Assembly: GCA_028023455.1 (NCBI GenBank)
Contig: JAQFVV010012424.1
Coordinates: forward strand, 1,470,001 to 1,534,000
DNA from: Epiperipatus broadwayi
Lineage: Eukaryota > Onychophora > Udeonychophora > Euonychophora > Peripatidae
Length of the DNA stretch: 64,000 nucleotides
Direction of reading: 5' to 3'
Shown: one piece after another, positions 11,998 to 23,048 of the stretch
How positions within the stretch are numbered: position 1 is the first letter of the stretch
Layout: each line of letters starts with the position of its first letter
Program-made: the position numbers and the translations under genes
The notes under the pieces: generated by a model
The model's input: only the letters and a program-made list of their open reading frames with translations
Told to the model about the DNA's origin: nothing
The model's database searches: none

Positions 11998-13372
11998 GCA
12001 ATAGAACTGAACAATTGTTAAAATCATGATATTAATTAAGAACTTTAAAGATTGCTAAGTAAATTTAAATTTTATAAAAAGAACTTTTCTCTGACTTATG
12101 TGTCAACTCAATTGATAATGTGTAATTTTATATATGTTTACGTTTGATAAAAAAATCATTTCCATTTATTATTTATTTGTATTAATATTTATTGTTTAAA
12201 TTTTAAATGAGGAAATTTAAGGTTGGGTATAGACGTTGCATAGATTCGTTAGCGGTTGATTATGTTGTGGTTTTCACAGTCGATTAGAATATATAAGTCA
12301 ATGATATCACTGCAGTGTCTTATGATGAACACCAAAGGGTCTCCTGTATTCCCTCAGCAATTGATGTTATCGATTGACTTTGTATTTTGATCGTTTGTGT
12401 TTAATTTGGAATGTTTTTGACCATGGAATCTGTGCAGCTGATCCATACTCGACATTATAAAACAAATAATCTGTGTGAACATATTTAAATGTTAAATTTA
12501 AGTTGGGCATGAATGGCTATATAGATTTGTAAAGTTATATTAGGGGAGGGTAATCTTAGGTTATTTGTGTCATTGTTGAATTGGGTCAATGGATTGGATA
12601 TATTTGTGTAATTAGTAGATGTAGTATGAGTTTCGCTACGTGCAGAATCGCTGTATACACCACACCAACCCTTTGCCTATGGATGGGATTGTAAGTCGGC
12701 AAAAAGGATCATGGTCCCTTCCTATGGAGTTTTTATTTTATTGTTCTTCTTGCTATACAGACGTCATATTCCTGTATTGGATAAGAGTCAATGTTTTCTC
12801 TAACTATACTGTTCAGATGTCCATTTCCTGACAGTATAGTATATTTGTGCTGTTGTATTTTCATGCTACATTGAATACATAAATGTATCAGATGGATTGA
12901 TGCCAGTTTAACTGCAAATTTTAGCCTAAGGTTAAATAGGGATAGAATTTTTTATTTTCAAATGCAAATCTATGTAGTCTATTCATACTTGACCATCTAA
13001 ATAAAATATTAAACTCATTGAAATTTATGTAAATGTACAATTAAAGAGTAATATAAAAATCTAAAAATGTTAAACTTATTCATCAAATTTAGAATGATTT
13101 TATATGTGCGTAAATAAATATTTTTATGTGTTAATTTCTGGCAGTGGCTTTTATTCTTTTATATTTAGGATATAAAATTTATATTTTATTATCTCTGCTA
13201 CTCACTGAGCTAGTGACTTGGGCTAATGATCGGAATATTTAGATAAAGTGGAATCTTAACAGCGTGTATCTGCCTACTTTATAAATTTTTCTAGGCTCAA
13301 ATGCCTAGATGGTGCCCTGGTAGTTGCAGATATCGTTTTTGTGATTAGATTCGATCTCCACTTTCATTTCGA

Positions 13373-16198
13373 TCATTATAATATATTGAAGCAATCAATC
13401 TGATACTCAGATTGAGCTGCACAGCCCACTCAGAATCACCCACCACCAAACCATATTCAAACTCCATCCTTACACATATATATGCATTTATTAACACATT
13501 TTTTGCTTAATTATTAAAATCATTGACGTAGATATGTACAAATATCAATCTAAATATTTTAAATGAGTAAATATTTTATATTATTTTCATTTGTATATGT
13601 GTATAATGGATACATATATATCATAGGTGGGGGGGGGGAGGTTATTTGTAAAGTGTTATAATATTAAAATATTTTATATTAATCTGTATTTTTAAAGTTA
13701 TATTAAATTTTATTATTTATTTTAGTAATGGCAGTCAAAAAAAAATCTGATGCAATCCTGTCAAATATTCTTGAATGCAATTAAGTCAATTAACTGGAAA
13801 TCCATTAGTCCAAATTAAAATGTTATAATTTATGTAAAATCCATTAGTGGAAATTTTGTCCACTTCATAATTTGGTTTTAAAATCTAAGATTATATTTAA
13901 AAACAATCATTTGAGAAATTCTTAGCAGGATTGCATTGTCTTAAAGCTTAAAGAACAAAGGTGTGCATCTGGTCTGCAAATTGCAGATCACCAAAATAGA
14001 TAAATTGCCTTAAGTCAAGTAGTTAAAATCATTCCAGAACAATTTAAAAATGGTATAAATAGTGCTGGATTTGACCACTCAAAGAGAGCAAATAATTTGA
14101 GAAGAGCAATGGCAAGCAAAATTCACACTCATTGTATCTTTGACCCAATGTATCATGAGTAGGTAAAAACTTCACTTTTCTTACCATTCCAGAATGCCAT
14201 CTTTCCCAACACCACAACCCAGGATCCAGATACTCATAAACTATTACTATGAACCTATATACTAAATAATGAAAGTGCTACCTGCTTGACAAACCTGAAT
14301 AAAACTAGATATAGTCTCCAATGGACATTTTCAAATTCTACAAGAATCACCATCAATAATAAACAAGGTAACAAATCCATGTTGCTGTTATAACTCATAA
14401 ATTTACATGTATAATCTCAATTTTAAACTATATTCCTTGTCTAATCATTCCTTTAAATGTAGTGTAATCCTTATAGCTGGTATTAAGATCAGCTAATTCA
14501 TTATAAACTAAAATAATTTGTAAACTCTTACCTTATTGTTAAAAATGTATTCCACTCTAAAACTCTCTTAATCTTTCTCCTATCATTGAGCTCTAGTAAA
14601 TAATTCTAATTTCTTATTTTACTTTCATGTGGCAACAATATTTCATATTTTGATTATTATGTTTTAAATAATATGCCAATAACTTTCTAAATTTGCAAGA
14701 ATGTTCGCTCTCTTTTAAATCCCCCCTTCTCTTTTCATGGGGAGATCATTTTAGTTTCTTTTAATTACAACAAGTCTGTTATTTCATTTACAGCGAACGC
14801 TTGCAAATTTGGAAAAAAACAGGTTAATTATATTATAGTGAGATTGCCGAAAAACAGAATAAAAATCTGTTGTTTTTTTTCAAAAATATTTTCATTTTAA
14901 TTTAAAATAATAGCACTAATTCTAAAAGTTCAAATCTGTTTTATGTGAAATTAAATCAATATTTTATTTTATGAAATCAATAACCACCACCTAATCGTCA
15001 AAGCACTTAGAACCGAATTTTCATGTTTGTTTCAAAGTTTGTGGGAAATTTTATCTATAATTTAATGTAACAGGGGAAGGGGATTTCTAGTTCAATATTT
15101 TGCCATTTTATTAATGAATTTAAGCTTTCTCTTACTGTTTAGTATTCACATCATACCATTACACTGGATATTCCATAATATATAGATAGTAATTAATTAA
15201 GTATTCTTTTAAAGTTTTATATCAGTGTTGTTCCAAGCATTGCATGCATACAGGCTCCCTTGGTCATGTTTTCCTATATATTGTGCTTCATTCCCCAGGT
15301 GTATCAGAAAGCTGAACCTCATCTTGAAATACAAGTCCAATAACCAGGCTCTTAAACCCCTGGTAACTTATTTGGTTGCTTGAGCTAGCTCTGTATGAGA
15401 TCACTTCAGGCCAAACTGGCCCACAGACACTAACAGCAGACTGTTCTTCATTTTATAGCTGATTCTGTCAAAGTCTGCAGACATATCTCGGTCTTTTTCT
15501 TCAATGAATTTTTGGAAGCATCTTCTAGGATCTGTGACTGGATATATGCCACCATGCACTCACTGCCCTATTAGTCTCCAGTTTCAGATAAAACCTATGA
15601 ATATCCATAAGCCATAATGTTATGATCCTACTAAGCAGATTTCTTTACAATACTTATTGATATTTTCAGGAGTGCGTCATTTTGCGATGCAATTATAGAT
15701 ATTCTAAACTAACTCTCCCACACACATTTCTTACTTAGCATAAGTTGAGATTACTTCATCCTTTTAATGATAATCATACTTCAATAATAAAATAATCTTT
15801 ATTAATTAAATTCAGTCAAGTGCCATATTTTGTTTTTTCTAGGGGTGGATGTAATATTTATGTATATACTAGTATATAGCACTATTAAGATTGTATTTAC
15901 AGATATTATAGTTTACCGATTATTGGCATATAAATCAACCGCAATAAAATAATAAATTAATGGATACATTTGTCACTTCTTAAATTCCAAAAGATAATTC
16001 TCATTATATAATGTAAAGAGTCCAGTGAAGACTAATGGAGAAATATAATCAAATCACGCACACATATTTTATTTAAATTAATAAATAATACATATATTCT
16101 AACTTGCAGAATCATTGTTTCTTTTATTTAAAATATTATATTTTGATTAATAAATTACACTTGCTCTGATTAGATGATCTCCTGCTAATCCTATATAT
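13373..16198. other. AT-rich region without recognised genes
   Basis: Contains a poly-G run (13628-13637) and AT/TTTA-rich stretches. The part at about 15290-15620 is less AT-rich. Its minus strand has a roughly 50-codon open stretch (about 15418-15570, containing FIEEKDRDMSADFDRISYK) that looks protein-like but is unrecognised and may be a TE fragment. Confidence 0.4.
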
Positions 16199-17991
16199 TG
16201 TGCTGGGTCCGAACTGTAAAAGATCCAGCCTACTGTACATGCTAGGTTTATCTGGGTTTAAACCTTATTATGATTTTATTGGCCCTTCGAGCAGAGAGGA
16301 GAATATAATTGATAGCAGAGCTGTTGACAAAACCCACGATCAGACTGAGCTATGCAATGCATAACACAATCACATTTCCAGACTGTGGCCCACCTCGTCT
16401 GCTAGATTCAAACTCCCACTATCCAAGCACTTTATTTGTTTTGGAATAAACCCTGGGCACCAGCTAGTCTCTAGAACTAATGTGTTTGGACAGTAGGCCC
16501 ATAATCCAGCACTCAAAATATTCCATGATTAGCTTAGCAAAATAATACAAGGACAAAATTGTTTTAATTAATGGTAAAAAAAATTGACCGACAAATATTA
16601 AGTTTAAAAGACAATTTATTTTAATACAACACTAATTATTAAAGTTTTAAACTACTTTTGGATATTTTAACTAACATAAACATTTATGGTATTTGTATAT
16701 GACCATGCACACACATTTTAAATACACATGGAAATATAATCTAACAAAATTAAATGACAAAAGTATTAAATAGTATGATAAATATTAAATATAAGGCATT
16801 CAAACCAACATGCACATCCATAGTTCTTTATGCATGTGATAGAGTTCATTTATTACTGACTCTGGAGGCTTTATACACAGCAATGACTGCTTTGAATTTA
16901 TTAATGGAAATAAAAAAGTTATTAATTACCTAGGTTTTTGGAGCATGGAGATTTTGGTTGTTTGCTTCCTGTGTTTCCAGTGTGTTTCTGACTTGTTTTA
17001 TTATTAGCCGGCTGGATTTATGCTTCTGCAGAGGATTTCTGTTGATTGATGATCCTGGTTACTTCTTTTATTAAGGTTGAGGATGGTTATTTATTTTGTG
17101 GCACTATTATTAAGACAATAGATATTCTGGTGGCTCTCACTTATTGGGTGGCTATTACTTCATCTGAAGCAGAGTACTGGTATTTGGACAAGGTTTGAAG
17201 TTCATCGTATGTTCAGATTAAGCTGTTAACAATGCAAGACTGATTGATGAATTGAACTCATAGATTGAACTGACCAGACTAATTTCCTGATCCAAACTGA
17301 CTTGCATGTGAACATTTAGGTCTATTTCTGTAATGACCTGTTGTCATTTTGATGTCCGCCAGTGATATCTGTTGTCAAAATTTCTTCCTTGTTTTTAATT
17401 GCATTCCTCTGATAAGCTTTTAATTATGTGTTTTCATTTAGTAGCCATCGCAAACTTGTTGTTTTTGTGGATTTTTAATTAGTAGCCATTGCATATTTTG
17501 TTTTTACATTTTAACTCCTATATCATTTTTTAATATTTAACATGCATCTATTTATTTTATCAACATGCACACATCTTCTTATACTTATAATTAATTTGTC
17601 ATTTACGCACATATATATTTCTTTCAAATAAACTTATTATTTAGTTTTAAGATTACCTTTTCTTTCTTTAACTTAAAAGAGATATTTTTTATTTATTTGA
17701 AAATCAACTACTTTTAATTTTCTCCATAAATTTATGAATTAATTGTTTCTATTACTTTTTTTTAAACACAAAAAAAACTTTTTAAACTTTGTTTATAAAA
17801 CTTTTAATGACTAACTCTTTAAACTTTTAGTTTTATGTTTCTAAAGCAAACTGCTTTTAGTTTAATAGAAAAACTCTTTAGATTTTTATAAACTTATTTA
17901 TTGATTTATTAACTTTCATGTTATTTCTGATAATTTTATTTTAATACTTTTTTAGACAAAATTGTATATGTACAGATAAGACATCAGTACA
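16199..17991 (-). repeat. Left LTR (3' LTR in element orientation)
   Basis: On the plus strand it starts TGTGCTGGGTCC and ends CAGTACA. It is collinear with 20299-22130 with scattered substitutions and short indels. Confidence 0.82.
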
Positions 17992-18011
17992 TTACACCAC
18001 CCTCCATTTGA
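17992..18011 (-). promoter_or_regulatory. Polypurine tract of minus-strand LTR element
   Basis: On the minus strand CAAATGGAGGGTGGTGTAA runs directly into the LTR (TGTACTG). It matches the pattern of the gypsy element's tract at 9356-9373 (GGGTGG.GTAA). Confidence 0.65.
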
Positions 18012-19317
18012 GAGTAAAATGCATCATTTTTGACCATTTTATCTCTGATACTTTACTTATTACATCTGAAATATTTACTTGAATTTTTATTTCTCTATGT
18101 TTACTTTTCTTTATCTAAACTATACATGCTGATGGCAATTTGCTTTGGTTATACTTTTCTTTCTTTTATCCTGACTACATTGCTTCCAATGATCCATGTA
18201 CTAGATGATGACATGAGGACAACACTATTTTTGTGGCACATATATTTTAAAATGAGGCAGATGCAGAGTTTTCTGGCTTATACCGGCTTACACATATGAG
18301 ACGAAGCTTTATTTGCCGGTTTTTCTACCGGACTTTTAAAAAAAAAGGTTCTTCATCTACTGTCCAATTCGTCTTACACTTTGGAAATGAGGTATGAGAT
18401 ATGGGGATTCTCCTCCAAAGAAGTATTTTGCAGCTTACTCTGGTTGTTCCCAGTGTGCATTTTTAAAAAAAATGGGGACTTTCCCCTGAGAAGTAATCCC
18501 TGACAGTCCATTACAGGTGCTAATTTCATCCAGCCAGCAGTTTTAATTTTTCCTAAAACTTATTTTTGTAATTCCTACCCTCCTTTCAATTAATTTCAAT
18601 CTTTTATACACTCTTAACTTAGACTTAGATTTATATTTCATTTTTATTATTTATTAATCTTACAATGTTATTTTTTAAATTCATACAAATATTATCTTAA
18701 CACATTTATTTATATTAATCTTACAATATTATTTTAAAACCAATTATTTAGTTTCTTTATTAACGTGTGTGTATTCAGCAAAAACTATTTTATTTTATTG
18801 CGATCCGTTATTATACAGATATTTTTATTTATCTATTTGACTTGATTACTTTAAACCATTTATTTACTCCCTTTTACTAACTTGCATGTATTAAAAAAAC
18901 TGTTATTTTATCATGCTACTTTATTTATTATTTTCTACAGATATATTATACTTATTTATTTAACTTGATTTTATTGATTTTATTTGACTTATTTATTTAC
19001 AAACATTTTTCTTTATTAATATATGCATGGAGAAAAAAATATTTTATTCAGTAAAGCCTCCTTGTTATTATTATTTTATGAAACAATTCCTCCCTTTTTT
19101 TTTTTAGTTTTAAATAGCAAAATTTTAGATTCAAGTTTATCAACTACATCAAAAAGTTTTCCTTTTAAATTCATTGTCCATTTCCGGCAATTTTTTTCTT
19201 TTTGTTACTTTAATATTCTGTCCATTTACTAACTCCTAAGCTTTGTCAGGCGGCTCTTTCTTTCTATGCGCTAACTCTATAATATAAATTAACTTTCCCC
19301 TCTTATCTATCCCTCAC
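18012..19317 (-). other. Noncoding interior of gag-only element
   Basis: Between gag and the polypurine tract I find no pol motifs in any frame. The plus-strand frames at 18030-18299 and 19023-19232 are low-complexity hydrophobic shadows. Confidence 0.5.
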
Positions 19318-19926
19318 TTATAATTTATTGCATTGCCCTCTTTCTTGTTCTGTTCTATTTTCAACTTTGTAAATCAGAAAACCTTGATACTTAGCACAAC
19401 TTTGTATTACTTCAAACTGAGAATATTTTTTCCTATGCTTTCTCTTTGTTTTAAATCTATGCTTAAAATGAACACAAACGTTTACTTTAATCCTTTTATT
19501 TTTACTTCCTTGTGAAATTTCCTTTACATTACCTGCTATCTTTATTATTTTCATTTTCAAACCTCTATTCTTAATGTTATCTTGTTCTACTACATTTTCT
19601 AATTCATCCTTCCTTTCACTTACATCTGTTACTACCTCGACTTCCTTTTCAACTTCCTGACTTTCTTTAATTAAATCTAACTCTATAATTTCTTGATTAT
19701 TCTCTACTTTTCCTGTTATCTCATGTCTCATTTCTCTTATTTCTCTAATTATTTCTACTTTGAACTCTTGCTGGCTTTGTTTGAGTTCCTTACACAATTC
19801 TTCCCTCAGTTCAGCTTTAAACTCTTGCCAACTTTGCTTGAATTCTGGATGCATTTTTTTCATCATATTCATCATTATTTTCATCATCATCCACATCCCA
19901 GATACTTCTTTCTCTATTTCCTCCAT
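19318..19926 (-). CDS. Gag-like coiled-coil protein
   Basis: An intact 202-codon frame whose ATG is at 19926. It begins with a methionine/lysine-rich stretch, then a long heptad-like charged region with an internal near-repeat (KQSWQEFKAEL and KQSQQEFKVEI, residues about 30-60), then an acidic segment, and ends with a basic region (residues about 150-185, KHRFKTKRKHRKKY). There is no zinc knuckle and no capsid motif that I can name. Its place between LTRs, just after the expected primer-binding region, indicates a Gag N-terminal/coiled-coil protein, similar in style to the charged start of gag at 4205. It has an open frame although pol is absent. A LINE ORF1-type protein is the alternative. 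Confidence 0.5.
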   Translation of the reverse strand: MEEIEKEVSGMWMMMKIMMNMMKKMHPEFKQSWQEFKAELREELCKELKQSQQEFKVEIIREIREMRHEITGKVENNQEIIELDLIKESQEVEKEVEVVTDVSERKDELENVVEQDNIKNRGLKMKIIKIAGNVKEISQGSKNKRIKVNVCVHFKHRFKTKRKHRKKYSQFEVIQSCAKYQGFLIYKVENRTEQERGQCNKL

Positions 19927-20298
19927 TTTTGAAACAATATTTCTATTTTACTAAATTTAAATATGAATTATTTATTTCTTTTTACATGGAATGTACAACT
20001 GACTCTGCCCCCTTGTCCTTTTTTTCTACCTGTTCTTGATACCTTAAGTCCACACAAAATATCCAACTCTCTCTAATTTAAAGGAATAATTTATTTTACA
20101 TAATGTAAATATCAAAATCTCTTTTCATTTAAAGAAAAAAATAGTTTTGGTCAATTCTTTTTTTAAAAAAAATTAAACCACTTTAAAATACAATTACGCA
20201 ATTTAGCATTTCTTAAATTTTTTTATTTTCAAACAATAAACAACGCATTTAATTACTGTCATTTATGATGGTTTGGCCCTACATTGGAAATAACCATT

Positions 20299-22130
20299 TG
20301 TGCTGGGTCCAAACCGTAGAAGATCCAGCATACTGTACATGCTAGGTTTATCTGGGTTTAAACCTTATTATGATTTTATTGGCCCTTCGAGCAGAGGGGA
20401 GAATATTATTGATAGCAGAGCTGTCAACAATACCCATGATCAGTCTGATCTATGCAATGCATAACATGATCACATTTCCAGACCATGGCCCACTTTGACT
20501 GCTAGATTCAAACTCCCACTATCCAAGCACTTTATTTGTTTTGGAGTAAACCCTGGGCACCAGCTAGTTTCTAGAACTAATGTGTTTGGACAGTAGGCCC
20601 ATAATCCAGCACTTGAAATATCCCATGACTAGCTCAGCAAAGTAATACAAGGACAAAATTGTTTTAATTAATGGTAAAAAGAATTGACCAACAAATATTA
20701 AGTTTAAAAGACAATTTATTTTAATTAAACACTAATTATTAAAGTTTTAAACTACTTTTAGATACTTTAACTAACATAAAAATTTATGTTATTTATGTAT
20801 GACCACACACACACATTTTAAATACACATAGAAATATAATCTAACAACATTAAATGACAAAAGTATTAAATAGTATGATAAATATTAAATATAAGACATT
20901 AAAACCAACACGCACATCAACAATTCTTTATGCATGTGATAGAGTTCATTTATTACTGACTGCGGAGGCTTTATGGATGGCAATGACTACTTTGAATTTA
21001 TAAATGGAAATAAGAAAGTTATTAATTATCTAAGTTTTTGGAGTGTGGAGATTTTGGTTGCTTTCTTTTTGTGTTTCAAGTGAGTTTCTGACTTGTTTTA
21101 TTACCAGTCAGCTGTATTTATGCTTCTGCAGAGGATTTCTGTTGATTGACGATCCTGGTTACTTTTTTTATTAAGGTTGATAATGGTTATTTATTTCATG
21201 GCACTATTATTAAGACAGTAGATATTTTGGTGGCTCTCACTTATTGAGTAACTGTTACTTCATCTCAGGAAAAGTACTGGTATTTGGACAAGGTTTGAAA
21301 TTCATCGTATGTTCCGATGAAGCTGTTAACAATGCAAGACTGATTGATGAATTGAACTCATAGATTGAATTGACCAGACTAATTGACTGATCCAAACTGA
21401 CTTGCATGTAAAAATGTAGGTATATTTATGTAATGACCTGTTGTCATTTTGATGTCTGCCAGTGATATCTGTTGTCAAAATTCCTTCCTTGTTTTTAATT
21501 GCATTCCTCTGATAAGCTTTTAATTACGTTTTAATTTAGTAGCCATTGCAAACTTGTTGTTTTTGTGGATTTTTAATTAGTAGCCATTGCATATTTTGTT
21601 TTTACATTTTAACTCCTATATCATTTTTTAATATTTAACATGCACACATTTTCTTATAGTTAAAATTAATTTGTCATTTACGCACATATATATTTCTTTC
21701 AAATAAACTCATTATTTAGTTTTAAGATTACCTTTTCTTTTTTTAACTTAAAAGAGATATTTTTTTACTTATTTGAAAATCAACTATTTTAATTTTAAGC
21801 CAATAAACACCACACGTGGCAATACGTATAGTGAGTTTTGCCTGTTTTACTTTTAATTTTCTTCATAAAACTATGAATTGATTGTTTCTATTACTTTTTT
21901 TTAACCAGAAAAAAAACTCTTTAAACTTCATTTATAAAATTTTTAATGACTAACCCTTTAAACCTTTAGTTTTACATTTCTAAAGCAAACTGCATTTAGT
22001 TTAATAGAAAAACTCTTTAGATTTTTATAAACTTATTTATTGATTTATTAACCTTCGTGTTATTTCTGATAATTTTATTTTAATACTTTTTTAGACAAAA
22101 TTGTATATGTACATATAAGATATCGGTACA
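20299..22130 (-). repeat. Right LTR (5' LTR in element orientation)
   Basis: On the plus strand it starts TGTGCTGGGTCC and ends GGTACA. It carries a 54-bp insertion absent from the left LTR (21797-21850). Confidence 0.82.
21787..21860. mobile_element. 54-bp retroposon insertion with 10-bp target duplication
   Basis: Inside the right LTR, 21797-21850 is flanked by TTTTAATTTT on both sides (21787-21796 and 21851-21860), while the left LTR has a single TTTTAATTTT and no insert. The insert begins AAGCCAATAAACACCACA, as at 63811, and its second half is the reverse complement of part of 63865-63893. It is therefore a tiny, internally inverted copy of the repeat at 63.8 kb. Confidence 0.7.
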
Positions 22131-22455
22131 ATATATATAATTAATGTAAAAGGTGATGATCTTTAAATGTGTCAAACTTGTGCTGTTTTTATACTAAAAT
22201 ATTCCATTATATTATTTCCAATTAGTCTCTTTGTGTCTCCACTTTGCAATGCCACCGGAGAGAGATAAATTATATCGGTATCATAGGTATTGTTCTGACT
22301 TATGTATCTTGTGCATGATTGGACTTGAGGCACTTTTGCCTAGATGCTAGATCTTGTTATATGAACAGACAAACCAATGCACATGACCACACACATGTAA
22401 GAAAGAAAAATGATGTCCAATAATATTAGTAACATCAAGGGATTTGGGCTGTTCC

Positions 22456-22757
22456 ATCATCAGATTTTCAATAATATGGAAAGCTGAAGAGTTCAATGGT
22501 AGAGTAGATTGAAGCCTGTCTATTAAAGTTTGAAAATTTTCTATCTTAATATAAACTGAGTACTGATTATATGTGTGCATGGAAGATGATGATCTGGACC
22601 AAGTAATAAATGCTGATTCAGCATGAAATATGTAAATTGGAGATCATTTATCTTTTTCATATGTGTGTGGCCATGGGTATCAATTGTGTGAGATAAATTG
22701 AATAGCTTAAGGGAGTTTGAAATTCTGGGTTTAAATCCCTTATAATTACATCTAAAA
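22456..22757 (+). repeat. Hammerhead repeat family 1, single arm (22.5 kb)
   Basis: Matches the right arm of the palindrome at 31830-32506. It begins in CAGATTTTCAATAATATGG, passes ATCTTAATATAAACTGAG, contains a decayed hammerhead, and ends at a B-box-like GGGTTTAAATCCC (22729-22741). Bounded leftward by unrelated sequence. Confidence 0.65.
22582..22650 (+). ncRNA. Decayed type I hammerhead ribozyme
   Basis: Aligned to the intact copy at 32361-32427. Both outer stem I strands survive (GATGATCT and AGATCAT pair) and so does GAAA, but the CUGAUGA box reads GUAAUAA and the cleavage-site U is lost. Probably inactive. Confidence 0.5.
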
Positions 22758-23048
22758 TCCAGGGACATAAAGTATACTTGTATTTAAATATTATATATAG
22801 TCTAATTGTCCCATAAATCAGTGGGATGCAGTTACTTCTATTTCACTTACAGATAATTAAAAGTTATGATCACTTTTATATATATGTACACACACATGAA
22901 AGCAATACCCATTTATAACATATATATTATATAAAAACAGTAAGAAATATATGAACTGAACAAAATATACAAATAAATAAAAACAAAGCATTACTTATCT
23001 ACACATCTATTTTTTAAATATTTCAACCAATGGTCTGCATAGGCAAAT

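Larger units (their letters stand above)
11311..13372 (+). repeat. LTR-like unit X, copy 2 (complete)
   Basis: Starts TGTAACGA, whose inverse TCGTTACA follows 12 bases later, and ends near CATTATA before another AT tract. From 11432 onward it repeats positions 1-1996. The size (2.06 kb), TG start, AT flanks, internal TATA promoter and lack of genes suggest a solo LTR. The gypsy element lies between the two X copies, so the X duplication or insertions are older, consistent with their greater divergence. Confidence 0.6.
16199..22130 (-). mobile_element. Gag-only LTR retrotransposon (non-autonomous)
   Basis: Two direct repeats of about 1.8 kb (16199-17991 and 20299-22130), with ends TGT...ACA, enclose 2307 bp. 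On the minus strand that interior holds a polypurine tract next to the left repeat and a gag-like frame, but no protease, RT, RNase H or integrase. ATAT flanks both outer ends (16195-16198 and 22131-22134), consistent with a 4-6 bp target duplication in an AT tract. It is probably a deleted derivative of a Ty3/gypsy-type element that depends on another element for Pol. Confidence 0.8.

Noticed and set aside
1-13372. Units X as the two LTRs of one element with the gypsy element as its interior
   Set aside because: The gypsy element has its own LTRs, PBS and PPT, and only about 190 bp of other DNA would remain as X's interior, with no PBS next to X. Two solo LTR-like copies with a later insertion fits better.
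19333-19954. Plus-strand frames opposite the gag-like ORF
   Set aside because: Phe/Ile/His-rich antisense shadows of the minus-strand coiled-coil frame.
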